Assembly (NCBI GenBank): GCA_037954235.1
Contig: JBBMOA010000001.1
Coordinates: 30,219,074 to 30,283,073, forward strand
Length of the DNA stretch: 64,000 bases
Reading direction: 5' to 3'
Origin: Aulostomus chinensis
Lineage: Eukaryota > Chordata > Actinopteri > Syngnathiformes > Aulostomidae
Within the stretch, counting starts at the first letter, position 1. Every line of letters begins with the position of its first letter. The translations under genes and the position numbers were made by a program. Of the stretch, positions 1-10,967 are shown piece by piece. The notes under the pieces are model-generated. The model saw nothing but the letters and a program-made list of their open reading frames with translations, was not told where the DNA came from and did no database searches.

Positions 1-659
1 GTTTCTTCTTGTTTCTACTTGTAGTTTTAGTGTCTGGATCTTTTCTTTTGATGTCCTGCTGTCTGCTCTTTGCTTTTGGAGCTTCCTTCAACAACTACCA
101 GGCCTCCTGGGTACTGTAGGAAACATGGTCAAGTTCTTCTGACTTCTCCAGGAACGTCCTGCTCACATTGGTCGGTCTTCATTTTGACTCCTCCCACTGC
201 CACAATGACCAGCCTTTATACCCTTGGTGACTGGGGCCCTGGTTGCTGCAGGCCTCAACACCAGCCTGTGGTTGTGAGCAGGGCAGAACAGAACTGACAG
301 TATCTCCCATGCAGGACCTGGGTCAGATCCTGGTGCCAGCTGGGGCACCGCTTTAACCTGGACCCCTAGAAGATCTTCTCCAGGAACTCGCCTTTTTCAA
401 TCGAAACAGCATGAAACTACAAGTAAAGAATTAAAATTATTTAATTCACAATGAAGCCTCTGTCATAAAACAACTGACCACCTCCCCATTGACTTCACCC
501 TGATAACCAGGAGGTAACCTGGTAGTCAGAGCAGCGATGCTCAGGTCTGTGGACTCAGAGGAGGGTTCTTCTTTTGGTCACAGGTTTGAAGACCTCAGTG
601 GAAGACAGAGAAGAGGTAGTCAGAGACCTGCCACATCTCTCCAGTGACCTGGGACATGA
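1..659. other. Unique sequence, no gene seen
   Basis: No coding or RNA gene is supported here. The short open frames on both strands have no recognisable domain, no splice-like borders and ordinary mixed composition. The segment ends just before the tRNA-Leu. Confidence 0.5.
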
Positions 660-741
660 TGGCAGGGGTGGGATTTGAACCCACGCCTCCTCAGAGACTG
701 GAACCTTAATCCAGCGCCTTAGACCGCTCGGCCACACTACC
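660..741 (-). tRNA. tRNA-Leu (anticodon AAG)
   Basis: On the minus strand this 82-nt stretch folds as a class II tRNA with a long variable arm. It starts GGTAGTG, has box A (TGGCCGAGCGG) and box B (GGTTCAAATCC), and the anticodon stem CTGGA/TCCAG encloses TTAAGGT, giving AAG. The T stem GTGGG/CCCAC is perfect and the discriminator is A. It closely follows vertebrate tRNA-Leu-AAG. Two oddities: acceptor position 6:67 is a T:C mismatch, and no run of four T follows within about 60 nt downstream. It may be a slightly decayed copy rather than a fully active gene. No intron. It is the first of four tRNA-like units on this strand. Confidence 0.88.
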
Positions 742-872
742 TCACTGTGGTACTCTCTGAGTTGGTCTGCTAAAGGCATGTTGAAGAGGAAGTAACAATG
801 ATATCAAACTTATTCTGAAGGGGGACCCCTTCCCTCCACGGTCACAGGAAGTGACGACAGCGCCGCTAGAAG
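742..872. other. Short spacer, nothing recognised
   Basis: No feature seen between the tRNA-Leu and the SINE 3' end. Confidence 0.4.
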
Positions 873-1147
873 CAGGAAAGAAATGGTAAAAGGACTCAGT
901 TTGTACAGAGCCTTTCTACCTCAGCAGCACTCAAGGAGCTGAACAATGTCCTCTCATTCACACACACTCACACACTGATGCTGAAGGCTGCCATGCAAGG
1001 AGCCAACCTACTCATCAGAAGTATTTAGGGGTTCAGTATCTCACTCAAGGACACTTTGACATGGTCACTGGAGAAAGTGAGGATCAAACCAGCCACCCTT
1101 TGGTTGCCAGACGGCCATGCTACTCCTGAGTCATGTGACCTGGATAA
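873..1147 (-). mobile_element. tRNA-derived teleost SINE
   Basis: Read on the minus strand, a tRNA-like head (box A-like near 1120-1135, box B-like ggtttgatcctc near 1079-1090) is followed by a body with the stretches gtgtccttgag and ccttgcatggcagcc and a CA/TG-rich section. It ends in a segment like the usual gcgctatataaa tail (here gctctgtacaaact). This head-body-tail order is, from general knowledge, that of a very common fish SINE. The copy is diverged and I see no target-site duplication. Family name not assigned. Confidence 0.7.
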
Positions 1148-1604
1148 GATGGTGAACCACAGCTGATCGCCACGCTAGCAAACCCCTTTTGTTTGGTTTG
1201 GTTGTTGTTTAGTGACTGTGGATGAATACACAGGAGAAGCTGAGCATAAATTTGTGTTCCCTGTTCACTTGAATATATGCAGGAGTGTGAGGTGGAAATA
1301 ATAGTTGGAGGAGAATGAGAGTTCAGTCTCAGCGCTATGACCTGTGTTGACACTAAAACATGTCAGCCCACAGAACAAAGATGGCAGTCCTCTGGGAAAG
1401 CAGGTACACCACACATACATGAAGAAACCCTACATGAAACAAATATGTTGCCAGAGACTTTTACTCTGTTTTTGTTGTTTACCCAAGTACAGGATTGGAG
1501 GGAGACTGATGGTCGCTGTTTGGGTTTTTGGAAAACAAGGAGGCTGTGGGTTCAAGCTGGATTCTCAGAGACTATTTCCCCAACCTCTACATTGGTATCT
1601 ACAC
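1148..1604. other. Unique sequence, no gene seen
   Basis: Two overlapping plus-strand open frames of about 100 codons run into the minisatellite that follows. They have no recognisable domain and no conserved-looking borders, so I do not call them genes. Confidence 0.4.
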
Positions 1605-1818
1605 TGTCATCCAGTCACGTGACTGAAGTCATCCAGTCACGTGACTGAAGTCATCCAGTCACGTGACTGAAGTCATCCAGTCACGTGACTGAAGTCATCC
1701 AGTCACGTGACTGAAGTCATCCAGTCACGTGACTGAAGTCATCCAGTCACGTGACTGAAGTCATCCAGTCACGTGACTGAAGTCATCCAGTCACGTGACT
1801 GAAGTCATCCATTCATGT
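1605..1818. repeat. 22-bp minisatellite with nine CACGTG palindromes
   Basis: The 22-bp unit gtcatccagtcacgtgactgaa is repeated without visible change nine times, then a tenth, degenerate unit in which the core reads attcatgtcagt. Each intact unit carries the 12-bp perfect palindrome agtcacgtgact, a CACGTG E-box. From established knowledge GTCACGTGAC is the binding core of USF and of MITF/TFE factors. The E-boxes are spaced 22 bp apart, about two helical turns. There is no adjacent gene to regulate that I can see. Confidence 0.95.
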
Positions 1819-2917
1819 CAGTGATGTCACTTGGCAGGACTGTCATTGCCGTCTCATTCTAGAAAAGAATCCAGACTCCACCTGTGGCTCCATGATAACT
1901 GATGGACCTCTGGTTGGAGGCTGGACGATGATGTTTGGACTGGAAGGAAAACTCCTTGTCCAAATTCCATTCTGTTCAAGTTTAAAGTCCCACAATAAGA
2001 AGTAGCTGAATCTGACAGGTGGAGGTTTGGAACTACAAGATGGTGATGTTTCCTTGACTCGATGCTCTGACTGTCAGGGTGGATGACAGCTTCTTCTGCT
2101 GCTGCATCTGAGTGGCTATGATTGGAGCTTTTACCCTCCAAGGTTGTTTGGTTCCAGGGGAAATTTTAGAATTCCAGTCCCCAACCTGGGCTGTTCTGAA
2201 ACTCTTCTCCTGAATCACTCCTGAGCTGCAGCAAGAACAAATACCAGTGCCAACCAGATCAACTTCATGGCTGCTAACAGCCTCAGACACTTGATTTCCA
2301 TCAATCTGGAGCCAAGAAGGCCCTCACCTGTGGTTCTCCTCCAGGAGGGTCCAGGTTCTGCCATTGGGGCTCCTGGTGCCACTGCCAGAGAGCCTCAGCT
2401 GCACACTGCAACATTTCAACAGGAGATTGACATTCCTTCAAATGTCCTGACATCTGATTCCAATGGCTCTGTTCCATCTTTATATTTTAAAATGAATCAC
2501 ACAATGAAAGCTGCCTCAGCTGGTTTAAGAGAGAGGACAAGCTAAGAGATCTGAAACCAGTAAAATATGCTTTTCTGTGTGCAAACTAGTGAGGGGCATG
2601 GAAGGATATTTTACCACCAACACAGAACCCAGACTTTAGTCATGTGATGAGATGGAGACTCTGATTATGAAGTTAATGGACAAAATGTGAATTGAAAGAA
2701 AACACATTCCTTCAGTAGACTTTGATCCAACATTGAAGTTCGAGTTTGGTGGCTGCTCCATGTTGGAGGAAACCAGGCGATGTTGGGACGTCACAGGGAA
2801 GCTCCTTTGCCTCCTCTGCTGCCAGTTCAACCACTCACTCCCATCAGTGGAGAGCAGCTTCAACTGGGTTTGGAATGTACCATTGTGGATGCATAGGAAT
2901 GTGGAGAAAATGTCCTT
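1819..2917. other. Unique sequence, no gene seen
   Basis: Several short open frames on both strands, none with recognisable domains. A run of four A at 2907-2910 is the probable Pol III terminator of the following minus-strand tRNA. Nothing else supported. Confidence 0.4.
2907..2910 (-). terminator. Pol III terminator of tRNA-Leu-CAG
   Basis: TTTT on the minus strand, starting 8 nt after the 3' end of the tRNA. This is the expected Pol III stop signal, and of the tRNA-like units in this window only this one has it close by. Confidence 0.65.
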
Positions 2918-3000
2918 TGTCAAAAGTGGGATTTGAACCCACGCCTCCAGGAGAGACTGCGACCTGAACGCAGCGCCTTAGACCGCTCGGCCATCCTGAC
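2918..3000 (-). tRNA. tRNA-Leu (anticodon CAG)
   Basis: 83 nt on the minus strand. It starts GTCAGGA, has box A TGGCCGAGCGG and box B GGTTCAAATCC, and the anticodon stem CTGCG/CGCAG encloses TTCAGGT, giving CAG. The long variable arm is typical of Leu. The acceptor stem closes with two G:T wobbles at positions 5 and 6 (3' strand TTTTGAC), and the discriminator is A. Close match to vertebrate tRNA-Leu-CAG as I know it. A TTTT terminator lies 8 nt downstream, so this is the best candidate for an active gene in the cluster. Confidence 0.92.
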
Positions 3001-3231
3001 AGAAACTGACAGTTGCAGACTGAATTAATTCACTGACAAAGTAGAATTTTTTCCACAGGAGCTACTGGCTCCTTAGTTGTTGCATTTATTGTTAACATTA
3101 AACACACAGTCTGAGTTCATGGCAGTAAGAAATGAATTTCATTTTTCTAAAGGACAAGAAATGAACCAGAACATTAGAACCACATTGCATCTCTTGATCA
3201 GTTTGTTACATGGGACACCTTCCAGACAGGA

Positions 3232-3303
3232 AGGTCCCACCAAGACTTGAACTGGGATCACTGGATCCAGAGTCCAGAGGGCTCACCATTCCACCATGGA
3301 ACC
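3232..3303 (-). tRNA. tRNA-Gln (anticodon CTG)
   Basis: 72 nt on the minus strand, starting GGTTCCATGGTG. Box A is TGGTGGAATGG and box B-like GGTTCAA appears as CAGTTCAAGTC. The anticodon arm CTGGA-CTCTGGA-TCCAG gives CTG, and the acceptor GGTTCCA/TGGGACC is fully pairable with one wobble. Position 37 is G where vertebrate Gln tRNAs normally have A. The T stem has one C:T mismatch, and no TTTT follows nearby. It could be active but shows early decay. It lies about 230 bp from tRNA-Leu-CAG, same strand. Confidence 0.8.
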
Positions 3304-4026
3304 AAACACAAGGAGGAGGTTCCTCAAAATACCACTTGACATCACCTGCAATCAACCTGTTGATATTTGGAGGTTCATCTTGCTCTTGTTCCAGACTACA
3401 TTGTCAAAAGGAACAAGAACCACAAGGAAATCATGGAACTCCAGATTTATTCAGGACTTTCTAACTCCATCGTATGACCTGGGAGCAAAGACTGGCCAGG
3501 CCTTCCTTAATTTATCAGTTAATTACTGCTTCAACAAACATGCCACTTAATTAAGTTACCAGAATTTCTCTCATTGAAAAACCCACCAGCCTGATTTCTT
3601 GACATGACATGAAAAATTCTCCAAGAACCCACAGTTGGGTGGAAAGATACCAGGTTAACCAGGAGGAGTCCTGCTCCTGAACCATGGATGGAACAAAGTC
3701 CACTGGAAAACTCAGCAGTTCCTGAGTGCCAGATCCATCCAGGAGCTTGGGTCTCCCCTTGACTGTGGTGATCCATGAGATCAAGGAGGACAGAGGGAAG
3801 AAGGATCCTGTTGGAGATCTCCTCCCTTCTTCCTCCACTTCACTACTACTTGGATGTCAGGAATATGAGGTACTTTACTCAAATGAGGTATTAGGAGTTT
3901 CCTGTTTGACAAGAAGGAAGTCAGAGGTTCATCCCTCACTTGTTGGTGGTGCCCTCAACCTGCTGAGAGCATCACTTAGTTCTCTACAGAGAAACATGGC
4001 AGCTCTGCTGAAGGCTGCAGGAAACC
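3304..4026. other. Spacer within the tRNA cluster, no gene seen
   Basis: An open frame of 140 codons crosses this stretch on the plus strand and runs through the tRNA-Gln pseudogene on the opposite strand. It has no recognisable domain and is most likely chance. No other signal found. Confidence 0.4.
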
Positions 4027-4098
4027 TGCTGGAACGGAGACTTGGACTCAGGTCACTGGATTCAAAGTCCAGGGTGCCAACAGGTCCACCAGGGCATC
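4027..4098 (-). pseudogene. tRNA-Gln (TTG) pseudogene
   Basis: On the minus strand the anticodon arm CTGGA-CTTTGAA-TCCAG (anticodon TTG) and part of the D and T arms of a tRNA-Gln are clear. The two acceptor strands (near 4092-4098 and 4027-4033) do not pair, the D arm is disturbed (TGGTGGACCTGTTGG), and the T loop is TCCAAGT instead of TTCAAAT. Fourth tRNA-like unit of the cluster. Boundaries are approximate. Confidence 0.65.
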
Positions 4099-5936
4099 TG
4101 TGCTTTACTTACCGTGTAAAAAGGACCACAGTGGTCGTCTGGTTTTAATTTAACAAACAAATACGGTTGAAAACTTTGAGACAGTGACACAGGGCTCTTA
4201 TTTGAAGGGCCATGGGATGGGAAATATCCCAGACCTCTGAGATCAGAGCTCTCACTTTGATCTCAGGGTCCTGACTTTGGGGGTTCTTCCTTTGGTCTTC
4301 AAATACTTGTGGTTTTTATTGGCAGAACTTTCAACTTGCATGCAAAAAGAGAATCACAGTCGATGTAAACCCAGCAGACAGTGTTTATTTCTAATAAATC
4401 AGACAATCGCACAAATGAGAATGAAAGGAAAAAACAATAAAATGTTTTAAAATCCTTCTCCACTCTAAAGCTTTTTAAAGTTCACTTGAAGGTTCAAAGG
4501 TGGTGGTGAGGAGGTCACCCTGATCCTCCCTGTCGTCACTGCCAGGATTCTTTCTTCTGGTGCTGTGGTTCTTCTGATGAAGGGGGCGTGATGTTTGCTG
4601 TCTCAGGCTCCACCAAATGTCCTCTTTAGGATGCCACAATGTGGCCTCTTCACTGCTCCATCTTCCCTGCATCGGAGACACCAGGGTTCCTCCTGGTGCC
4701 GACCCCATCGTCCTTCTACCCAATGGTGCGGCCATGGATCCTCAGAGGAGGCTGGGATCCTTCTTCTCATCAGAGCCACAGTTTTTCCTGGAGGGAACAA
4801 CAGGAGCTTTGTTGTAATGTTTTGCTCGATGTTTCCTGCACAGACCGTCAGGATCTGTGACGCCATCTTGTGGTAGGGGGTCATCATCTTGTTGTGTGGT
4901 AGTGGATTCATTGATCTGCTATTTCAACACATTCAAGTTCATTATCCTACAAGTCAAAGTACATTTGGTGTGGAGTTTTAGTTTCTGGCCTCAATCATAA
5001 CGTGTGCCTTTCTTCTTCATGAACATTTCTCAGCTTTGTAAGTTTATTCTAGTTTTTCTTCCTCACTTTTCTATTCCATTGTTGTTGAAGATTCTACTGC
5101 AGGTTGGAGTTCCCTGTTGACTGAAGCAGAAACAGGAACAACAAGCTGGAGGCTGTCAAAGCTCCAAGTTGGGCTGCTGATATTAAAGTAGGAGATGAAC
5201 ACATCCAGGTTAGCATCCCTCTCAGAAGCTGCTACTTTAGCTCTTCAGGATACAGCAGCCTAGCATAGCTTCATCTGGCCAGTTAGTGGCCCACTTTGAT
5301 GTCTGGGATATCAGGTTCAAGGTTCTTCACAGCTCTGAATGAAGGCTTTCTAAAGTGTTAACCAGTACTCCAGTTGTAAAAAACAATCAGGGGGATGGTA
5401 GATTTTGATGTTTAGGAACAGATCATTTGTGCTGATGACAGCGCATCAGGTGAGAGACCAACAGTGTACCCTTACTCCTCTAAAACAACATGCATGCTAT
5501 GGATATTACCTGTCTGCTACTCCTGTCATTGATCTTGACCAAGCCCCCAGGCTGACACTGCTACCACTGCTCCTACATAGTTAGAGTCAAATGCAGAGGA
5601 CATTTTCCCACCGGGTGCAAGTGCAACTTCATACTCATGCTACCTATAAATCTGGGAATTCATCTATATTTTGAAACAAAACATTCTCAAGTCAAGTCCA
5701 TTTTAATTAAAGTGCAAGAGCAAAAGAATGAAACAAATGTACTGTGGCAGGATAGCGCTACACTCCCCATCGTGAGGGGCAGTGTGGAAGACGATAGTGA
5801 GTGGTCACCTAGAAGTAGACCTGGTCCGACCCTTCTCCATCCTTTCCACTTCCTCTCCCTCCTTTACGGAGCCGACAGCCGTGCGTGGTGGCGTCTCGCT
5901 GGTCAGCAGATCGGTTACAAACAAAGGTACCTCAAA
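4099..5936. other. Unique sequence, no gene recognised
   Basis: 1.8 kb with no supported gene. At 4380-4440 there is an AT-rich stretch with AATAAA-like motifs on both strands, which could belong to a 3' end, but no coding exon is visible near it. Overlapping frames at 4475-4911 are each under 105 codons, read in several phases, and look fortuitous. The sequence passes into satellite at about 5937. Confidence 0.4.
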
Positions 5937-6754
5937 ACCTCAAAATAATGCTACAGTGATGTCGGAAGAATTGCTGATGAACTCAAAAAGATGCTAATAG
6001 TAATGGAGGAAGAGTTGCTAATAACCTCAAAATAATGCTACAATGATGTTGTAAAAATTGCTAATGATCTCAAAATGATGCGACAGTGATGTCGTAAGAA
6101 TTGCTAATGAACTCAAAATGATGCTGACAGTGATGGAGTGATAGTTGCTATAAACTCAGTGATGCTTTCAGTAATGAAGTGAAAGTTTAGAACAACCTCA
6201 AAGTGATGCTGACAGTCATGAAGTAAGAGTTGCTACGAATCTTAAAAAATGCAACAGTAATGTAGTAAGAGTTGCTACGAACCTCAATTTAATGCTACAG
6301 TGATGTCGTAAGAATTGCTAATGAACTCAAAATGATGTTAACAGTTAATGGAGTGATAGTTGCTAATAAACTCAGTGATGCTTACAGTAATGTAGTAAGT
6401 GTTGCTACGAACCTTTAAATAATGCAACAATAATGTAGTAAGAGTTGCTACGAACCTGAAAATAATGTGACAGTGATGTCAGAAGAATTGCTAATGAACT
6501 CAAAATGATGCCAACAGTAATGGAGTGAAAGTTTCGAATAACCACAAAGTGATGCTGACAGTCATGTAGTAAATGTTGCTACGAACCTCAAAATATTGCG
6601 ACAGCATCATTTTGAGTTCATTAGCAATTCTTCCGACATCACTAACAGTAATGTAGTGATAGTTGCTAATTAACTCAGTGATGCTTACAGAAATGTAGTA
6701 AGTGTTTCGAACAACCTCAAAGTGATGCTGACAGTCATGTAGTAAGAGTTTCGA
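5937..6754 (+). repeat. 43/44-bp satellite, left block, outer part
   Basis: Tandem monomers of 43 or 44 bp with a shared skeleton: atgctaacagtaatg..., then gttgctaat or gtttcgaa, then aactcaaa or aacctcaaa. Several monomer variants alternate: one with gcgacagtgatgtcgg and aagaattgc, one with gctgacagtcatgtag, one with gcttacagtaatgtag. One monomer at about 6603-6645 is inverted. The block is cut by a LINE fragment at about 6755 and resumes after it in the same orientation. Confidence 0.95.
6603..6645 (-). repeat. Single inverted satellite monomer
   Basis: Within an otherwise plus-oriented array, one monomer reads gcatcattttgagttcatt and onward, the reverse complement of its neighbours. Length is one monomer. 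Confidence 0.88.
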
Positions 6755-6796
6755 ACAATCTCATCCACCCCCGGGGCTCTGCCACCGCGGAGTTGT

Positions 6797-7591
6797 TTAA
6801 CTGCCTCGGCGACTTCTGCCCCGGAGATTGGACGACCCCGCCCCCAAGTACTCCCCAGACTCTGTCTCCTCCACGGAGTACGTGCTGGTGGGATTGAGGA
6901 GTTCCTTCCACCGCCCAATTATCTCCCCAGTTGACGTCAGCAGCCTCCCACCCCCACTGTAAACAGTGTGGGCAAGTTGCCGCCTTCCCCCCCTGAGGCG
7001 ACGGACGGTTTGCCAGAACCTTTTTGGAGCCGACCGATAGTCATTCTCCATGGCCTCACCGAACTCTTCCCACGCCCGCGTTTTTGCTTTGGTGACCGCC
7101 ACAGCTGCACACTGTTTGGCCTGCCGGTAGCGGTCAGCTGCCTCTGGAGACCCACAGGCCAGCCATGCCCTGTAAGCCTCCTTCTTCAGCCTGACGGCTC
7201 CCCTCACCTCTGGTGTCCACCAGCGTGTTCGAGGATTACCCCCGCGGCCGGCCCCAGCAGCGTTGCGGCCACAGCTCACAGCAGCCGCCTCGACAATGGC
7301 AGAGCGGAACATGGCCCATTCGGACTCAATGTCCCCCACTACCCCCGTGATGTGATCAAAGCTCTGCCGGAGGTGGGAGTTAAAGATCGTTCTGACTGGT
7401 TCTTCTGCCAGGCGTTCCCAACAAACCCTCACTACTCGTTTGGGCCTGCCAGGTCTGCGCGGCATCTTCCCCTGCCATCTGATCCAACTCACCACCAGGT
7501 GGTGATCAGTTGACAGCTCAGCTCCTCTCTTCACCCGAGTGTCCAGAACATGCGGTCGCAGGTCAAATGATACGACTATAAAATCGATCAT
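6797..7591 (-). pseudogene. LINE endonuclease end, linker and RT start
   Basis: Open minus-strand frame of 264 codons. It begins with MIDFIVVSFDLRP and the endonuclease-terminal STDHHLVVSWIRW, followed by a basic linker (RRPGRPKR) and a region with GGNPRTRWWTPEVR and RLKKEAYRAW, as in fish LINE ORF2 proteins. A frame change near 6845 moves the conserved reading to another phase, where AVKQLRGGRAPGVDEI, the entry to the reverse transcriptase, is readable just before the satellite junction. The RT catalytic core is absent. Confidence 0.82.
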
Positions 7592-7602
7592 AGACCTGCG
7601 AC

Positions 7603-8478
7603 CTAGGGTGTCCTGGTGCCATGTGCAATGTGGGCATCCTTATGCCCGAACATGGTGTTCGTTATGGCCAAACTGCGACTTGCACAGAAGTTCAATAACT
7701 GAACACCACTCGGGTTCAGGTCGAGCCTGCCGTTCCTCCCAATCACACCTCTCCAGGTCATGCTGTCGTTGCCCACGTGAGCGTTGAAGTCTCCCAGTAG
7801 GACAATGGAGTCCCCAGCCGGGGCACCATCCAGTACCCTTCCCAAGGACTCCAAAAAGGGTGGGTACTCTGAACTAGTGTTCGGCGCATATGCGCAGACC
7901 ACAGTCAGGACCCGTTCCCCGACCCGAAGGCGCAGGGAAGCAACCCTTTCGTCCACGTGGGTAAACCCCAACGTACAGGCAGAGAGTCAAGGGGCAACCA
8001 AAAAGCCCACCCCCGCCCTCCGCCTCTCACCCGGAGCAACTCCAGCAAAAGAGAAAGTCCAATCCCTCTCAAGGACTCGGGTTCCGGACCCAGAGCTATG
8101 TGTCGAGGTGAGGCCGACTATATCTAGCCGGTAACACTCAACCTCTTGCACCAGCTCCAGCTCCTTCCCCACCAGGGAGGTAACGTTCCATGTCCCAAAA
8201 GCCAGCTTCCATGTCTGTGGTTCAGACAGCCGAGGCACCCGCCTGAAACTGCCACCCAAACCACATTGCACCGGACCCCTCCGGTTCCCCCGATGAGTGG
8301 TGAGTCCAAGGGAGGACGTGCCTGTGTCTCCTCTTCGGGCTGGGCCTGGCCGGGCCCCACGGACCAAGGCCCGGACACCAGGCGCTCGCCTTCGAGCCGC
8401 CACCCTGGGCCTGGCTCCAGGGCGGGGCCCCGGTGCCCCTCCGGGCAGGGTACATGTAGCACTTGCTGGATTTTCCAT
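7603..8478 (-). pseudogene. LINE APE-type endonuclease, broken
   Basis: Two in-frame pieces (8478 down to 7987 and 7971 down to 7603) separated by one stop codon. Seen in order: FGTWNVTSL (first strand with its Asn), a stretch ending GVGFLVAP, then VVCAYAPN, and LLGDFNAHVGND with the catalytic Asp and Asn. These are hallmarks of the exonuclease-endonuclease-phosphatase fold that nicks target DNA in LINEs. The Glu usually seen in the second motif is not evident (GLTSTHS at that place). The final motif (STDHHLV) lies in the next reading frame. Not functional as it stands. Confidence 0.85.
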
Positions 8479-10967
8479 GAAGGGTCTGTTGAACCGTTCT
8501 TTGTCTGGCCCTTCGCCTCTGACCAGTCTGCCTTGGGTGACCCTACCAGGGGAAAAATGCCCCCGACAGCATTGCTCCTAGGGTCACTAGGAAACTCAAA
8601 GTCCTCCACCACGGTAAGGTGACGGTTCCAGGAGGAGTAAGAGTTGCTACTAAACTCAATTTAATGCTACAGTGATGTCGTAAGAATTGCTAATAAACTC
8701 AAAATGATGCTAAAAGTAATGTAGTGATAGTTGCTGATAAACTCAAAGTGATGCTGACAGTAATGTAGTAAGAGTTGCTGCGAACCTTTAAATAATGCAA
8801 CAGTAATGTAGTAAGAGTTGCTACGAACCTCAAAATATTGTGAAAGTGATGTTGGAAGAATTGCTAATGAACTCAAAATGATGCTAACAGTAATGGAGTG
8901 AAAGTTTCGAATAACCTCAAAGTGATGCTGACAGTCATGTATTAAGTGTTGCTACGAACCTCAAAATAATGCGACAGTAATGTAGTAAAAGTTGCTACGA
9001 ACCTCAAAATATTGCGAAAGTGATGTCGGAAGAATTGCTAATGAACTCAAAATGATGCTAACAGTAATGTAGTGATAGTTGCTAATTAACTCAGTGATGC
9101 TTACAGTAATGTAATAAGAGTTTCGAAATACCTCAAAGTGATGCTGACAGTCATGCAGTAAGAGTTGCTAATGAACTCAAAATGATGCTAACAGTAATGT
9201 GGTGATAGTTGCAAATTAACTCAGTGATGCTTACAGTAATGTATTAAGTGTTTCGAACAACCTCAAAGTGATGCTGACACTCATGTAGTGACAGTTGCTT
9301 CTAACCTCAAAATGATGCTAACAGTAATGTAGTGATAGTTGCGAATAAACTCAGTGATGCTTATAGTAATGTAGTAAGAGTTTCGAACAACCTCAAAGTG
9401 ATGCTGAAAGTCATGTAGTAGGAGTTGCTATGAACCTCAAAATAATGCAACAGTAAAGTAGTAAAAGTTGCTTCGAACCTCAAAATAATGCGACAGTGAT
9501 GTCAGAAGAATTGGTAATGATCTCAAACTGATGGGACAGTGATGTCGTAAGAATTGCTAATGAACTCAAAATGATGCTAACAGTAATGGAGTGGAAGTTT
9601 CGAATAACCTCAAAGTGATGCTGACAGTCATGTAGTAAGAGTTGCTACGAACCTCAAAATATTGCGACAGTGATGTCGGAAGAATTGCTAATGAACTCAA
9701 AATGATGCGAACAGTAATGTAGTGATAGTTGCTCATTAACTCAGTGATGCTTACAGTAATGTAGTAAGTGTTTCGAACAACCTCAAAGTGATGCTGACAG
9801 TCATGAAGTAAGAGTTGCTACGAACCTTGAAATAATGCAACAATAATGTAGTAAGAGTTGCTACGAACCTCAAAATAATGTGACAGTGATATTAGAAGAA
9901 TTGCTAATGATCTCAAAATGATGCGACAGTGATGTAGTAAGAATTGCTAATGAACTCAAAATGATGCTAACAGTAATGGAGTGAACGTTTCGAATAACCT
10001 CAAAGTGATGCTGACAGTCATGTAGTAAGAGTTGCTACGAACCTCAAAATAATGCGACAGTGATGTCAGAAGAATTGCTAAAGATCACAAAATGATGCGA
10101 CAGTGATGTCAGAAGAATTGGTAATGATCTCAAAATGATGCTAACAGTAATGGAGTGAACGTTTCAAATAACCTCAAACTGATGCTGACAGTCATGTAGT
10201 AGTTGTTGCTACCAACCTCAAAATAATGCGACAGTAATGTAGTCAAAGTTGCTACGAATCTCAAAATATTGAGACTGATGTCGGAAGAATTGCTAATGAA
10301 CTCAAGATGATGCTAACAGTAGTGTAGTGATAGTTGCTAAGAAACTCAGTGATGCTGACAGTCATGTAGTAAGAGTTTCTACGAACCTCAAAATATTGCG
10401 ACAGTGATGTCAGAAGAATTGCTAAAGATCTCAAAATGATGCGACAGTGATTTAGTAAGAAGTGCTAATGAACTCAAAATGATGCTAACAGTCATGGAGT
10501 GAACGTTTCTAATAACCTCAAAGTGATGCTGACAGTCATGTACTAAGAGTTGCTACGAACCTCAAAATAATGCGACAGTGATGTTGGAAGAATTGCTAAT
10601 GATCTGACAATGATGCGACAGTGATGTAGTAAGAATTGCTAATGAACTCAAAATGATGCTAACAGTAATGGAGTGAAACTTTCGAATATCCTCAAAGTGA
10701 TGCTGACAGTCATGTAGTAAGAGTTGCTGCGAACCTCAAAATATTGCGACAGTGATGTCGGAAGAATTGCTAAACATCTCAAAATGATGCGACAGTGATG
10801 TCAGAAGAATTGGTAATGATCTCAAAATGAGGCTAACAGTAACGTAGTGATAGATGCTAATAAACTCAGTGATGCTTACAGTAATGTAGTAAGAGTTGCT
10901 ACTAACCTCAAAATGATGCTAATAGTAATGTAGTGATAGTTGCTAATAAAGTTAAAGTGATGCTGAC

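Larger units (their letters stand above)
6755..8633 (-). mobile_element. LINE fragment (5' half), inserted in satellite
   Basis: A GC-rich minus-strand segment embedded in AT-richer satellite on both sides. It holds a 5' leader, an APE-type endonuclease, a linker and the first 20-30 codons of a reverse transcriptase, then stops abruptly in satellite at about 6755. Its 3' half (most of the RT, 3' UTR, tail) is missing, the reverse of normal LINE truncation. The reading frame is broken by one stop near 7984-7986 and by frame changes near 7645 and 6845. From general knowledge it belongs to a common fish non-LTR family; I do not assign a clade with confidence. No target-site duplication can be separated from the repeat. 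Confidence 0.85.

Noticed and set aside
3726..4148. Plus-strand frame of 140 codons.
   Set aside because: It runs through the tRNA-Gln pseudogene on the other strand; no domain, composition like the flanks.
4380..4450. Polyadenylation signals marking a gene end.
   Set aside because: AATAAA-like words in an AT-rich stretch with no neighbouring exon are expected by chance.
6968..7513. Plus-strand frame of 181 codons.
   Set aside because: It is the opposite strand of the LINE ORF, which has clear endonuclease and linker motifs.
8124..8622. Overlapping GC-rich frames of about 160 codons on both strands at the LINE 5' end.
   Set aside because: They are the GC-rich leader of the LINE read in other phases; only the minus-strand element is supported.
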